Shown here piece after piece: positions 37,332-48,358 of a stretch of 64,000 nucleotides of DNA. Positions within the stretch are counted from its first letter, which is position 1. Each line of letters opens with the position of its first letter. The notes below the pieces were generated by a model. It did no database searches, was not told where the DNA came from, and was given only the letters and a program-made list of their open reading frames with translations. The translations under genes were made by a program, and so were the position numbers. Source of the DNA: Zea mays (Eukaryota; Streptophyta; Magnoliopsida; Poales; Poaceae); contig NW_023366853.1 of NCBI RefSeq assembly GCF_902167145.1, positions 1 to 64,000 on the forward strand, given 5' to 3'.

Positions 37332-37903
37332 ATTGATAGTCGCCTAGAGGGGGGGGGGGGTGAATAGGGCGAAACTGAAATTTACAAATATAAACACAAC
37401 TACAAGCCGGGTTAGCGTTAGAAATATGAAACCGAGTCCGCGAGAGAGGGTGGAAAACAAATCGCAAGCAAATGAAGAGTGTGACACGCGGATTTGTTTT
37501 ACCGAGGTTCGGTACTCTCAAACCTACTCCCCATTGAGGAGGCCACAAAGGTCGGGTCTCTTTCAACCCTTCCCTCTCTCAAACGATCCCACGGATCGAG
37601 TGAGCTTTCTCTTCTCAATCACTTGGAACACAAAGTTCCCACAAGGACCACCACAAGTTTGGTGTCTCTTGCCTCAATTACAAGTGAGTTTGATCGCAAT
37701 GAAGGAATCAAGAAAGAAGAAAGCAATCCAAGCGCAAGAGCTCGAAAGAACACAAGCAAATCTCTCTCTCTAGTCACTAGGGCGTTGTGTGGAATTTGGA
37801 GAGGATTTGATCTCTTTGGTGTGTCTAGAATTGAATGCTAGAGCTCTTGTAAGTAGTTGGGAAGTGGAAAACTTGGATGCAATGAATGGTTGGGTGGTTG
37901 GGG

Positions 37904-37911
37904 TATTTATA
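37904..37911 (-). promoter_or_regulatory. Likely TATA box of the retrotransposon promoter
   Basis: The minus strand reads GGCTATAAATACCCC, about 740 bp into the 5' LTR and just downstream of the U3 palindromes. Transcription would be expected to start about 25-35 bases further on (near 37875) and read leftward through gag and pol. Start-site placement is by convention only. Confidence 0.7.
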
Positions 37912-37960
37912 GCCCCAACCACCAAAATAACCGTTGGTGGAGGCTGTCTGTTCGATGGCG

Positions 37961-38450
37961 CACCGGACAGTCCGGTGCACACCGGACATGTCCGGTGCCC
38001 CTGCCACGTCACCAGTGCCGTTGGAATCTGACCGTTGGAGTTCTGACTTCTGGGCCCGCCTCGATGTCCGGTGGCGCACCGGACATGCACTGTTCACTGT
38101 CCGGTGCGCCGGCATGGGCGACTCTGACTTCTGCGCGCGCTGCGCGCGCATTAAATGCATCGCAGGTAGCCGTTGGCGCCGAAGTAGCCTTTGCTCTGTG
38201 GATGCACCGGACAGTCCGGTGCACACCGGACATGTCCGATGAATTATAGCGGAGCAGCCGCTCTGATTTCCCGAGGCTGGCGAGTTCCTGAGCTGCGTCC
38301 CGTTGGAGCACCGGACACCGTCCGGTGTACACCGGACAGTCCGGTGAATTATAGCGCGCCGGCTCTGGAGAATTCCCGAAGGCGACGAGTTCGCGTTGAA
38401 GTCCTCTGGTGCACCGGACACTGTCTGGTGGTGCACCGGACAGTCCGGTG
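37961..38450. promoter_or_regulatory. U3 palindrome cluster, 5' LTR
   Basis: CACCGGACAGTCCGGTG-type palindromes occur at 37961-37977, 37980-37997 and 38434-38450, with further copies around 38205-38240 and 38309-38345. They lie upstream of the TATA-like box in the direction of transcription. One palindrome near 38238 is degraded by a substitution (TCCGATG). Confidence 0.85.
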
Positions 38451-38649
38451 CGCCAGACCAGAGGAGCCTTCGGTTGCTCCTTTGCTCTTTTGTTGAACCC
38501 AACACTTGGTCTTTTTATTGGCTAAGTGTGAACCTTTTGCACCTGTATAACTTATACACTAGAACAAACTAGTTAGTCCAAAGATTTGTGTTGGGCAATT
38601 CAACCACCAAAATTATATAGGAACTAGGTGTAAGCCTAATTCCCATTCA

Positions 38650-38654
38650 ATGGT
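38650..38654. other. Target-site duplication, right copy (ATGGT)
   Basis: Directly follows the terminal CA of the right LTR and matches 29188-29192. Satellite continues as CTCCACCAGAAATCC in the same phase and polarity as on the left, so no satellite was lost at insertion. Confidence 0.95.
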
Positions 38655-40370
38655 CTCCACCAGAAATCCAAGAATGTGATCTATGGCAAGGAAACATATG
38701 TGGGGTGAGGTGTATGAGCGTCTGGTCGATGATCAATGGCCACACAACCCCCATTTTTGTCGAAAATAGCCATGAATGACCATTTTCAATAATACCGAAG
38801 GCTAACACCTACGGATTTTTGAGCAAGAAATGGTCTCCACCAGAAATCCAAGAATGTGATCTATGGCAAGGAAACATATGTGGGGTGAGGTGTATGAGCC
38901 TCTGGTCGATGATCAATGGCCACACAACCCCCATTTTGCCGAAAATAGCCATGAATGACCATTTACAATAATACCGAAGGCTAACACGTACGAGTTTTTA
39001 ACCAAGAAATGGTCTCCACGAGAAATCCAAGATTATGATCTATGGCAAGAAAACATATGTGGGGTGAAGTGTACGAGCCTCTGGTCGATGATCAATGGCA
39101 ACACAACCCCCATTTTTGTCGAAAATAGCCATGAGCGACCATTTTCAATAATACTAGAGGCTAACACCTACGGATTTTAGACCAAGAAATGGTCTCCACC
39201 AGAAATCCAAGAATGTGATCTACGACAAGGAAACATATGTGGGGTGAGGTGTATGAGCCTCTAGTCGATGATCAATGGCCACACAACTCCCATTTTGCCG
39301 AAAATAGCCATGAATGACCGTTTTCAATAATATCAAAGGCTAACACCTACGGATTTTTGACCAAGAAATGTTCTCCACAAGAAATCCAAGAATGTGATCT
39401 ATGGCAAGGAAACATATGTGGGGTGAGGTGTATGAGCCTCTGGTCGATGATAAATGGCCACACAACCCCCATTTTTTTATGAAAATAGCCATGAGCGACC
39501 TTGAAAATAGCCATGAGCGACCATTTTCAATAATACTAGAGGCTAACACCTACGGATTTTAGACCAAAAAATGGTCTCCACCAGAAATCCAAGAATGTGA
39601 TCTATGGCAAGGAAACATATGTGTAGTGAGGTGTATGAGCCTCTAGTCGATGATCAATGGCCACACAACCCCCATTTTTGTCGAAAATAGCCATGAATGA
39701 CCATTTTCAATAATACCGAAGGCTAACAGCGACCATTTTCAATAATACTAGAGGCTAAGACCTACGGATTTTTGACCAAGAAATGGTCTCCACCAGAAAT
39801 CCAAGAATGTGATCTATGGCAAGGAAACATATGTGGGGTGAGGTTTATGAGCCTCTAGTCGATGATAAATGGCCACACAACCCCCATTTTTTATGAGCCT
39901 CTGGTCGATGATCAATGGCCACACAACCCCCATTTTTGTCGAAAATAGCCATGAATGACCATTTACAATAATACCGAAGGCTAACACCTACGGATTTTTG
40001 ACCAAGAAATGGTCTCCACCAGAAATCCAAGAATGTGATCTATGGCAAGGAAACATATGTGGGGGAGGTGTATGAGCCTATGGTCGATGATCAATGGCCA
40101 CACAACCCCCATTTTGCCGAAAATAGCCATGAATGACCATTTTCAATAATACCGAAGGCTAAGACCTACGGATTTTTGACCAAGAAATGGTCTCCACCAG
40201 AAATCCAAGAATGTGATCTATGGCAAGGAAACATATGTGGGGTGAGGTGTATGAGCCTCTGGTCGATGATCAATGGCCACACAACCCCCATTTTTGTCGA
40301 AAATAGCCATGAACGACCATTTTCAATAATACCGAAGGCTAACACCTACGGATTTTTAACCAAGAAATGG
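38650..40370 (+). repeat. knob180 satellite block, plus orientation, right of the transposon
   Basis: About 9.5 monomers. It contains a 202-bp monomer near 39497, an insertion joint GGCTAACAGCGACC near 39726 (about 32 bp extra), and a tandem duplication of the TATGAGCCTCTGGTCGATG portion near 39893. It ends at AAGAAATGG, which is shared with the following '-' text AAATGGGGGTTG (microhomology AATGG). Confidence 0.94.
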
Positions 40371-40800
40371 GGGTTGTGTGGCCATTGATCATCGACCAGA
40401 CGCTCATACACTTCACCCCACATATGTTACCTTGCCATAGATCACATTCTTGGATTTCTGGTGGAGACCATTTCTTGGTCAAAAATCCGTAGGTGTTAGC
40501 CTTCGGTATTATTGTAAATGGTCATTCATGGCTATTTTCGACAAAAATGGGGGTTGTGTGGCCATTGATCATCGACCAGAGGCTCATACACCTCACCCCA
40601 CATATGTTTCCTTGCCATAGATCACATTCTTGGATTTCTGGTGGAGACCATTTCTTGGTCAAAAATCCGTAGGTCTTAGCCTCTAGTATTATTGAAAATG
40701 GCCGCTCATGGCTATTTTCGGCAAAAATGGGGGTTGTGTGGACATTGATCATCGACCAAACGCTCATACACCTCACCCCATATATGTTTCCTTGCCATAG
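40371..40800 (-). repeat. knob180 inverted island, minus orientation
   Basis: About 2.4 monomers of '-' polarity between '+' blocks. The right joint is CCTTGCCATAG / AATGACCATTTACAATAATA. The same right joint recurs at 44579 and 48358, showing the island was copied with its neighbours. Confidence 0.93.
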
Positions 40801-43800
40801 AATGACCATTTACAATAATACCGAAGGCTAACACCTACGGATTTTTGACCAAGAAATGGTCTCCACCAGAAATCCAAGAATGTGATCTATGGCAAGGAAA
40901 GATATGTGGGGTGAGGTGTATGAGCCTCTAGTCGATGATCAATGGCCACACAACCCCCATTTTTGTCGAAAATAGCCATGAATGACCATTTTCAATAATA
41001 CCGAAGGCTAACACGTACGAGTTTTTAACCAAGAAATGGTTTCCACCAGAAATCCAAGAATGTAATCTATGGTGTGATCTATGGCAAGGAAACATATGTG
41101 GGGTGAGGTGTATGAGCCTCTGGTCGACGATCAATGGCCACACAACCCTAATTTTTGTCGAAAATAGCCATGAACGACCATTTTCAATGACACTGAAGGC
41201 TAACACCTACGGATTTTTGACCAAGAAATGGTCTCCACCATAAATCCAAGAATGTGATCTATGGCAAGGAAACATATGTGGGGTGAGGTGTATGAGCGTC
41301 TGGTCGATGATCAATGGCCACACAACCCCCATTTTTGTCGAAAATAGCCATGAATGACCATTTTCAAAAATACCAGAGGCTAACACATTCGGATTTTTGA
41401 CCAAGAAATGCTCTCCACCAGAAATCCAAGAATGTGATCTATGGCAAGGAAACATATGTGGGGTGAGGTGTATGAGCCTCTGGTCGACGATCAATGGCCA
41501 CACAACCCCCATTTTTTATGAAAATAGCCATGAGCGACCTTGAAAATAGCCATGAGCGACCTTGAAAATAGCCATGAACGACCATTTTCAATAATACCGA
41601 AGGCTAACACGTACGAGTTTTTAACCAAGAAATGGTTTCCACTAGAAATCCAAGAATGTAATCTATGGCAAGGAAACATATGTGGGGTGAGGTTTATGAG
41701 CCTCTAGTCGATGATAAATGGCCACACAACCCCCATTTTTTATGAAAATAGCCATGAGCGACCTTGAAAATAGCCATGAGCGACCATTTTCAATAATACT
41801 AGAGGCTAACACCTACGGATTTTAGACCAAGAAATGGTCTCCACCAGAAATCCAAGAATGTGATCTATGGCAAGGAAACATATGTGTAGTGAGGTGTATG
41901 AGCCTCTAGTCGATGATCAATGGCCACACAACCCCCATTTTTGTCGAAAATAGCCATGAATGACCATTTTCAATAATACCGAAGGCTAACAGCGACCATT
42001 TTCAATAATACTAGAGGCTAAGACCTACGGATTTTTGTCCAAGAAATGGTCTCCACCAGAAATCCAAGAATGTGATCTATGGCAAGGAAACATATGTGGG
42101 GTGAGGTTTATGAGCCTCTAGTCGATGATAAATGGCCACACAACCCCCATTTTTTATGAGCCTCTGGTCGATGATTAATGGCCACACAACCCCCATTTTT
42201 GTCGAAAATAGCCATGAATGACCATTTACAATAATACCGAAGGCTAACACCTACGGATTTTTGACCAAGAAATGGTCTCCACCAGAAATCCAAGAATGTG
42301 ATCTATGGCAAGGAAACATATGTGGGGTGAGGTGTATGAGCCTATGGTCGATGATCAATGGCCACACAACCCCCATTTTGCCGAAAATAGCCATGAATGA
42401 CCATTTTCAATAATACCGAAGGCTAAGACCTACGAATTTTTGACCAAGAAATGGTCTCCACCAGAAATCCAAGAATGTGATCTATGGCAAGGAAACATAT
42501 GTGGGGTGAGGTGTATGAGCCTCTGGTCGATGATCAATGGCCACACAACCCCCATTTTTGTCGAAAATAGCCATGAACGACCATTTTCAATAATACCGAA
42601 GGCTAACACCTACGGATTTTTGACCAAGAAATGGTCTCCACCAGAAATCCAAGAATGTGATCTATGGCAAGGAAACATATGTGGGGTGAGGTGTATGAGC
42701 CTCTGGTCGACGATCAATGGCCACACAACCCTAATTTTTGTCGAAAATAGCCATGAACGACCATTTTCAATGACACTGAAGGTTAACACCTACAAATTTT
42801 TGACCAAGAAATGGTCTCCACCATAAATCCAAGAATGTGATCTATGGCAAGGAAACATATGTGGGGTGAGGTGTATGAGCCTCTAGTCGACGATCAATGG
42901 CCGCACAACCCCCATTTTGCCGAAAATAGCCATGAACGACCATTTTCAAAAATACCAAAGGCTAACACCTACGGATTTTTGACCAAGAAATGGTCTCCAC
43001 CAGAAATCCAAGAATGTGATCTATGGCAAGGAAACATATGTGGGGTGAAGTGTACAAGCCTCTGGTCGATGATCAATGGCCACAGAACCCCCATTTTGCC
43101 GAAAATAGCCATGAATGACCATTTACAATAATACCGAAGGCTAACACCTACGGATTTTTGACCAAGAAATGGTCTCCACCAGAAATCCAAGAATGTGATC
43201 TATGGCAAGGAAACATATGTGGGGTGAGGTGTATGAGCCTCTAGTCGATGATCAATGGCCACACAACCCCCATTTTTGTCAAAAATAGCCATGAACGACC
43301 ATTTTCAATAATACCGAAGGCTAACACCTACGGATTTTTGACCAAGAAATGGTCCATTTTGCCGAAAATAGCCATGAATGACCATTTACAATAATACCGA
43401 AGGCTAACACCTACGGATTTTTGACCAAGAAATGGTCTCCACCAGAAATCCAAGAATGTGATCTATGGCAAGGAAACATATGTGGGGTGAGATTTATGAG
43501 CCTCTAGTCGATGATAAATGGCCACACAACCCCCATTTTTTTATGAAAATAGCCATGAGCGACCATTTTCAATAATATTAGAGGCTAAGACCTACGGATT
43601 TTTGACCAAGAAATGGTCTCCACCAGAAATCCAAGAATGTGATCTACGACAAGGAAACATATGTGGGGTGAGGTGTATGAGCGTCTGGTCGATGATCAAT
43701 GGCCACACAACCCCCATTTTTGTCGAAAATAGCCATGAACGACCATTTTCAATAATACAGAAGGCTAACACCTACGGATTTTTGACCAAGAAATCGTCTC

Positions 43801-44010
43801 CACCAGAAATCCAAGAATGTGATCTATGGCAAGGAAACATATGTGTAGTGAGGTGTACGAGCCTCTGGTCGATGATCAATGGCCACACAACCCCCATTTT
43901 TGTCGAAAATAGCCATGAACGACCATTTTCAATAATATCGAAGGCTAACACCTACGGATTTTTGACCAAGAAATGGTCTCCACCAGAAATCCAAGAATAT
44001 TAGAGGCTAA
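40801..44010 (+). repeat. knob180 plus-orientation block (HOR copy 1)
   Basis: About 17.5 monomers. It includes a monomer with the 22-bp unit inserted twice (41536-41582), a 202-bp monomer near 41760, an insertion joint near 41990, a duplicated segment near 42155, and a deletion joint GAAATGGTCCATTTTGCC near 43350. The right end is a compound joint: AAGAATAT/TAGAGGCTAAGACC, then a switch to '-' at shared AGACC. Confidence 0.93.
41536..41582 (+). repeat. Triple run of the 22-bp satellite subrepeat (about 224-bp monomer)
   Basis: The 22-bp unit GACCTTGAAAATAGCCATGA is inserted twice in a row, giving three ATAGCCATGA words before GACCATTTTC. One insertion makes the 202-bp form. This double form occurs only here and in the HOR copy at about 45315-45361. 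Confidence 0.85.
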
Positions 44011-44579
44011 GACCATTTCTTGGTCAAAAATCCGTACGTGTTAGCCTCTAGTATTATTGAAAATGGTCGCTCATGGCTATTTTCAAGGTCGCTCATGGCT
44101 ATTTTCATAAAAAATGGGGGTTGTGTGGCCATTGATCATCGACCAGAGGCTCATACACCTCACCCCACATATGTTTCCTTGCCATAGATCACATTCTTGG
44201 ATTTCTGGTGGAGACCATTTCTTGGTCAAAAATCCGTAGGTCTTAGCCTCTAGTATTATTGAAAATGGTCACTGTTAGCCTTCGGTATTATTGAAAATGG
44301 TCATTCATGGCTATTTTCGACAAAAATGGGGGTTGTGTGGCCATTGATCATCGACCAGAGGCTCATACACCTCACCCCACATATGTTTCCTTGCCATAGA
44401 TCACATTCTTGGATTTCTGGTGGAGACCATTTCTTGGTCAAAAATCCGTAGGTCTTAGCCTCTAGTATTATTGAAAATGGCCGCTCATGGCTATTTTCGG
44501 CAAAAATGGGGGTTGTGTGGACATTGATCATCGACCAAACGCTCATACACCTCACCCCATATATGTTTCCTTGCCATAG
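44011..44579 (-). repeat. knob180 inverted island, minus orientation
   Basis: About 3 monomers of '-' polarity, including a 202-bp monomer near 44089 and a deletion joint GGTCACTGTTAGCC at about 44268 that marks the 3779-bp unit boundary. It matches 47790-48358. Confidence 0.93.
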
Positions 44580-47500
44580 AATGACCATTTACAATAATAC
44601 CGAAGGCTAACACCTACGGATTTTTGACCAAGAAATGGTCTCCACCAGAAATCCAAGAATGTGATCTATGGCAAGGAAAGATATGTGGGGTGAGGTGTAT
44701 GAGCCTCTAGTCGATGATCAATGGCCACACAACCCCCATTTTTGTCGAAAATAGCCATGAATGACCATTTTCAATAATACCGAAGGCTAACACGTACGAG
44801 TTTTTAACCAAGAAATGGTTTCCACCAGAAATCCAAGAATGTAATCTATGGTGTGATCTATGGCAAGGAAACATATGTGGGGTGAGGTGTATGAGCCTCT
44901 GGTCGACGATCAATGGCCACACAACCCTAATTTTTGTCGAAAATAGCCATGAACGACCATTTTCAATGACACTGAAGGCTAACACCTACGGATTTTTGAC
45001 CAAGAAATGGTCTCCACCATAAATCCAAGAATGTGATCTATGGCAAGGAAACATATGTGGGGTGAGGTGTATGAGCGTCTGGTCGATGATCAATGGCCAC
45101 ACAACCCCCATTTTTGTCGAAAATAGCCATGAATGACCATTTTCAAAAATACCAGAGGCTAACACATTCGGATTTTTGACCAAGAAATGCTCTCCACCAG
45201 AAATCCAAGAATGTGATCTATGGCAAGGAAACATATGTGGGGTGAGGTGTATGAGCCTCTGGTCGACGATCAATGGCCACACAACCCCCATTTTTTATGA
45301 AAATAGCCATGAGCGACCTTGAAAATAGCCATGAGCGACCTTGAAAATAGCCATGAACGACCATTTTCAATAATACCGAAGGCTAACACGTACGAGTTTT
45401 TAACCAAGAAATGGTTTCCACTAGAAATCCAAGAATGTAATCTATGGCAAGGAAACATATGTGGGGTGAGGTTTATGAGCCTCTAGTCGATGATAAATGG
45501 CCACACAACCCCCATTTTTTATGAAAATAGCCATGAGCGACCTTGAAAATAGCCATGAGCGACCATTTTCAATAATACTAGAGGCTAACACCTACGGATT
45601 TTAGACCAAGAAATGGTCTCCACCAGAAATCCAAGAATGTGATCTATGGCAAGGAAACATATGTGTAGTGAGGTGTATGAGCCTCTAGTCGATGATCAAT
45701 GGCCACACAACCCCCATTTTTGTCGAAAATAGCCATGAATGACCATTTTCAATAATACCGAAGGCTAACAGCGACCATTTTCAATAATACTAGAGGCTAA
45801 GACCTACGGATTTTTGTCCAAGAAATGGTCTCCACCAGAAATCCAAGAATGTGATCTATGGCAAGGAAACATATGTGGGGTGAGGGTTATGAGCCTCTAG
45901 TCGATGATAAATGGCCACACAACCCCCATTTTTTATGAGCCTCTGGTCGATGATTAATGGCCACACAACCCCCATTTTTGTCGAAAATAGCCATGAATGA
46001 CCATTTACAATAATACCGAAGGCTAACACCTACGGATTTTTGACCAAGAAATGGTCTCCACCAGAAATCCAAGAATGTGATCTATGGCAAGGAAACATAT
46101 GTGGGGTGAGGTGTATGAGCCTATGGTCGATGATCAATGGCCACACAACCCCCATTTTGCCGAAAATAGCCATGAATGACCATTTTCAATAATACCGAAG
46201 GCTAAGACCTACGAATTTTTGACCAAGAAATGGTCTCCACCAGAAATCCAAGAATGTGATCTATGGCAAGGAAACATATGTGGGGTGAGGTGTATGAGCC
46301 TCTGGTCGATGATCAATGGCCACACAACCCCCATTTTTGTCGAAAATAGCCATGAACGACCATTTTCAATAATACCGAAGGCTAACACCTACGGATTTTT
46401 GACCAAGAAATGGTCTCCACCAGAAATCCAAGAATGTGATCTATGGCAAGGAAACATATGTGGGGTGAGGTGTATGAGCCTCTGGTCGACGATCAATGGC
46501 CACACAACCCTAATTTTTGTCGAAAATAGCCATGAACGACCATTTTCAATGACACTGAAGGTTAACACCTACAAATTTTTGACCAAGAAATGGTCTCCAC
46601 CATAAATCCAAGAATGTGATCTATGGCAAGGAAACATATGTGGGGTGAGGTGTATGAGCCTCTAGTCGACGATCAATGGCCGCACAAACCCCATTTTGCC
46701 GAAAATAGCCATGAACGACCATTTTCAAAAATACCAAAGGCTAACACCTACGGATTTTTGACCAAGAAATGGTCTCCACCAGAAATCCAAGAATGTGATC
46801 TATGGCAAGGAAACATATGTGGGGTGAGGTGTACAAGCCTCTGGTCGATGATCAATGGCCACAGAACCCCCATTTTGCCGAAAATAGCCATGAATGACCA
46901 TTTACAATAATACCGAAGGCTAACACCTACGGATTTTTGACCAAGAAATGGTCTCCACCAGAAATCCAAGAATGTGATCTATGGCAAGGAAACATATGTG
47001 GGGTGAGGTGTATGAGCCTCTAGTCGATGATCAATGGCCACACAACCCCCATTTTTGTCAAAAATAGCCATGAACGACCATTTTCAATAATACCGAAGGC
47101 TAACACCTACGGATTTTTGACCAAGAAATGGACAATTTTGCCGAAAATAGCCATGAATGACCATTTACAATAATACCGAAGGCTAACACCTACGGATTTT
47201 TGATCAAGAAATGGTCTCCACCAGAAATCCAAGAATGTGATCTATGGCAAGGAAACATATGTGGGGTGAGATTTATGAGCCTCTAGTCGATGATAAATGG
47301 CCACACAACCCCCATTTTTTTATGAAAATAGCCATGAGCGACCATTTTCAATAATATTAGAGGCTAAGACCTACGGATTTTTGACCAAGAAATGGTCTCC
47401 ACCAGAAATCCAAGAATGTGATCTACGACAAGGAAACATATGTGGGGTGAGGTGTATGAGCGTCTGGTCGATGATCAATGGCCACACAACCCCCATTTTT

Positions 47501-47789
47501 GTCGAAAATAGCCATGAACGACCATTTTCAATAATACAGAAGGCTAACACCTACGGATTTTTGACCAAGAAATCGTCTCCACCAGAAATCCAAGAATGTG
47601 ATCTATGGCAAGGAAACATATGTGTAGTGAGGTGTACGAGCCTCTGGTCGATGATCAATGGCCACACAACCCCCATTTTTGTCGAAAATAGCCATGAACG
47701 ACCATTTTCAATAATATCGAAGGCTAACACCTACGGATTTTTGACCAAGAAATGGTCTCCACCAGAAATCCAAGAATATTAGAGGCTAA
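44580..47789 (+). repeat. knob180 plus-orientation block (HOR copy 2)
   Basis: Nearly identical to 40801-44010. Visible differences are GAGGGTTATG (45885), CACAAACCCC (46684), GTGAGGTGTACAAG (46823), GAAATGGACAATTTTG (47128) and TTGATCAAG (47200). Confidence 0.93.
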
Positions 47790-48358
47790 GACCATTTCTT
47801 GGTCAAAAATCCGTACGTGTTAGCCTCTAGTATTATTGAAAATGGTCGCTCATGGCTATTTTCAAGGTCGCTCATGGCTATTTTCATAAAAAATGGGGGT
47901 TGTGTGGCCATTGATCATCGACCAGAGGCTCATACACCTCACCCCACATATGTTTCCTTGCCATAGATCACATTCTTGGATTTCTGGTGGAGACCATTTC
48001 TTGGTCAAAAATCCGTAGGTCTTAGCCTCTAGTATTATTGAAAATGGTCACTGTTAGCCTTCGGTATTATTGAAAATGGTCATTCATGGCTATTTTCGAC
48101 AAAAATGGGGGTTGTGTGGCCATTGATCATCGACCAGAGGCTCATACACCTCACCCCACATATGTTTCCTTGCCATAGATCACATTCTTGGATTTCTGGT
48201 GGAGACCATTTCTTGGTCAAAAATCCGTAGGTCTTAGCCTCTAGTATTATTGAAAATGGTCGCTCATGGCTATTTTCGGCAAAAATGGGGGTTGTGTGGC
48301 CATTGATTATCGACCAGACGCTCATACACCTCACCCCACATATGTTTCCTTGCCATAG
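47790..48358 (-). repeat. knob180 inverted island, minus orientation
   Basis: About 3 monomers, matching 44011-44579 including the GGTCACTGTTAGCC joint. From about 48260 it carries small differences from the copy-1 island (GGTCGCTC for GGCCGCTC, GACCAGACG for GACCAAACG), marking the start of the partial third HOR copy. Confidence 0.93.

Larger units (their letters stand above)
29193..38649 (-). mobile_element. Sirevirus-type Ty1-copia LTR retrotransposon (Opie/Ji-like), nested in knob180
   Basis: A 9457-bp element transcribed on the minus strand. In its own direction the order is 5' LTR, primer binding site, gag, protease-integrase-RT-RNase H pol, non-coding region with several polypurine tracts, 3' LTR. 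Integrase before RT defines Ty1-copia. The long gag with one CCHC knuckle and a coiled-coil tail, the CACCGGACAGTCCGGTG palindromes in U3 and the multiple polypurine tracts are Sirevirus traits. The sequence closely resembles the maize Opie and Ji families, but I cannot separate these two without alignment. The LTRs differ by about 16 substitutions by eye (about 1.2%), so the insertion is young. With the commonly used grass LTR rate of 1.3e-8 per site per year this is about half a million years. Two nonsense codons and two active-site changes make it non-autonomous. Confidence 0.95.
37334..38649 (-). repeat. 5' LTR (right copy)
   Basis: 1316 bp, minus strand from TGAATGGGAATTAGGC to GCGACTATCA. 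U3 holds the palindrome cluster (37961-38450), and the core promoter is the TATA-like box at 37911-37904. It has a 19-bp palindrome unit at the 37961-37979 position that the left LTR lacks, and lacks a 25-bp unit present there. Substitutions against the left LTR include sites near 37513, 37532, 37534 and 37553. Nearly all other positions agree. Confidence 0.95.

Noticed and set aside
40493..48050. Treating the near-identical 3779-bp copies as a certain assembly error
   Set aside because: The copies differ at several scattered positions and a partial, more divergent third copy follows, so real duplication is the simpler reading, though read-level confirmation is not available here.
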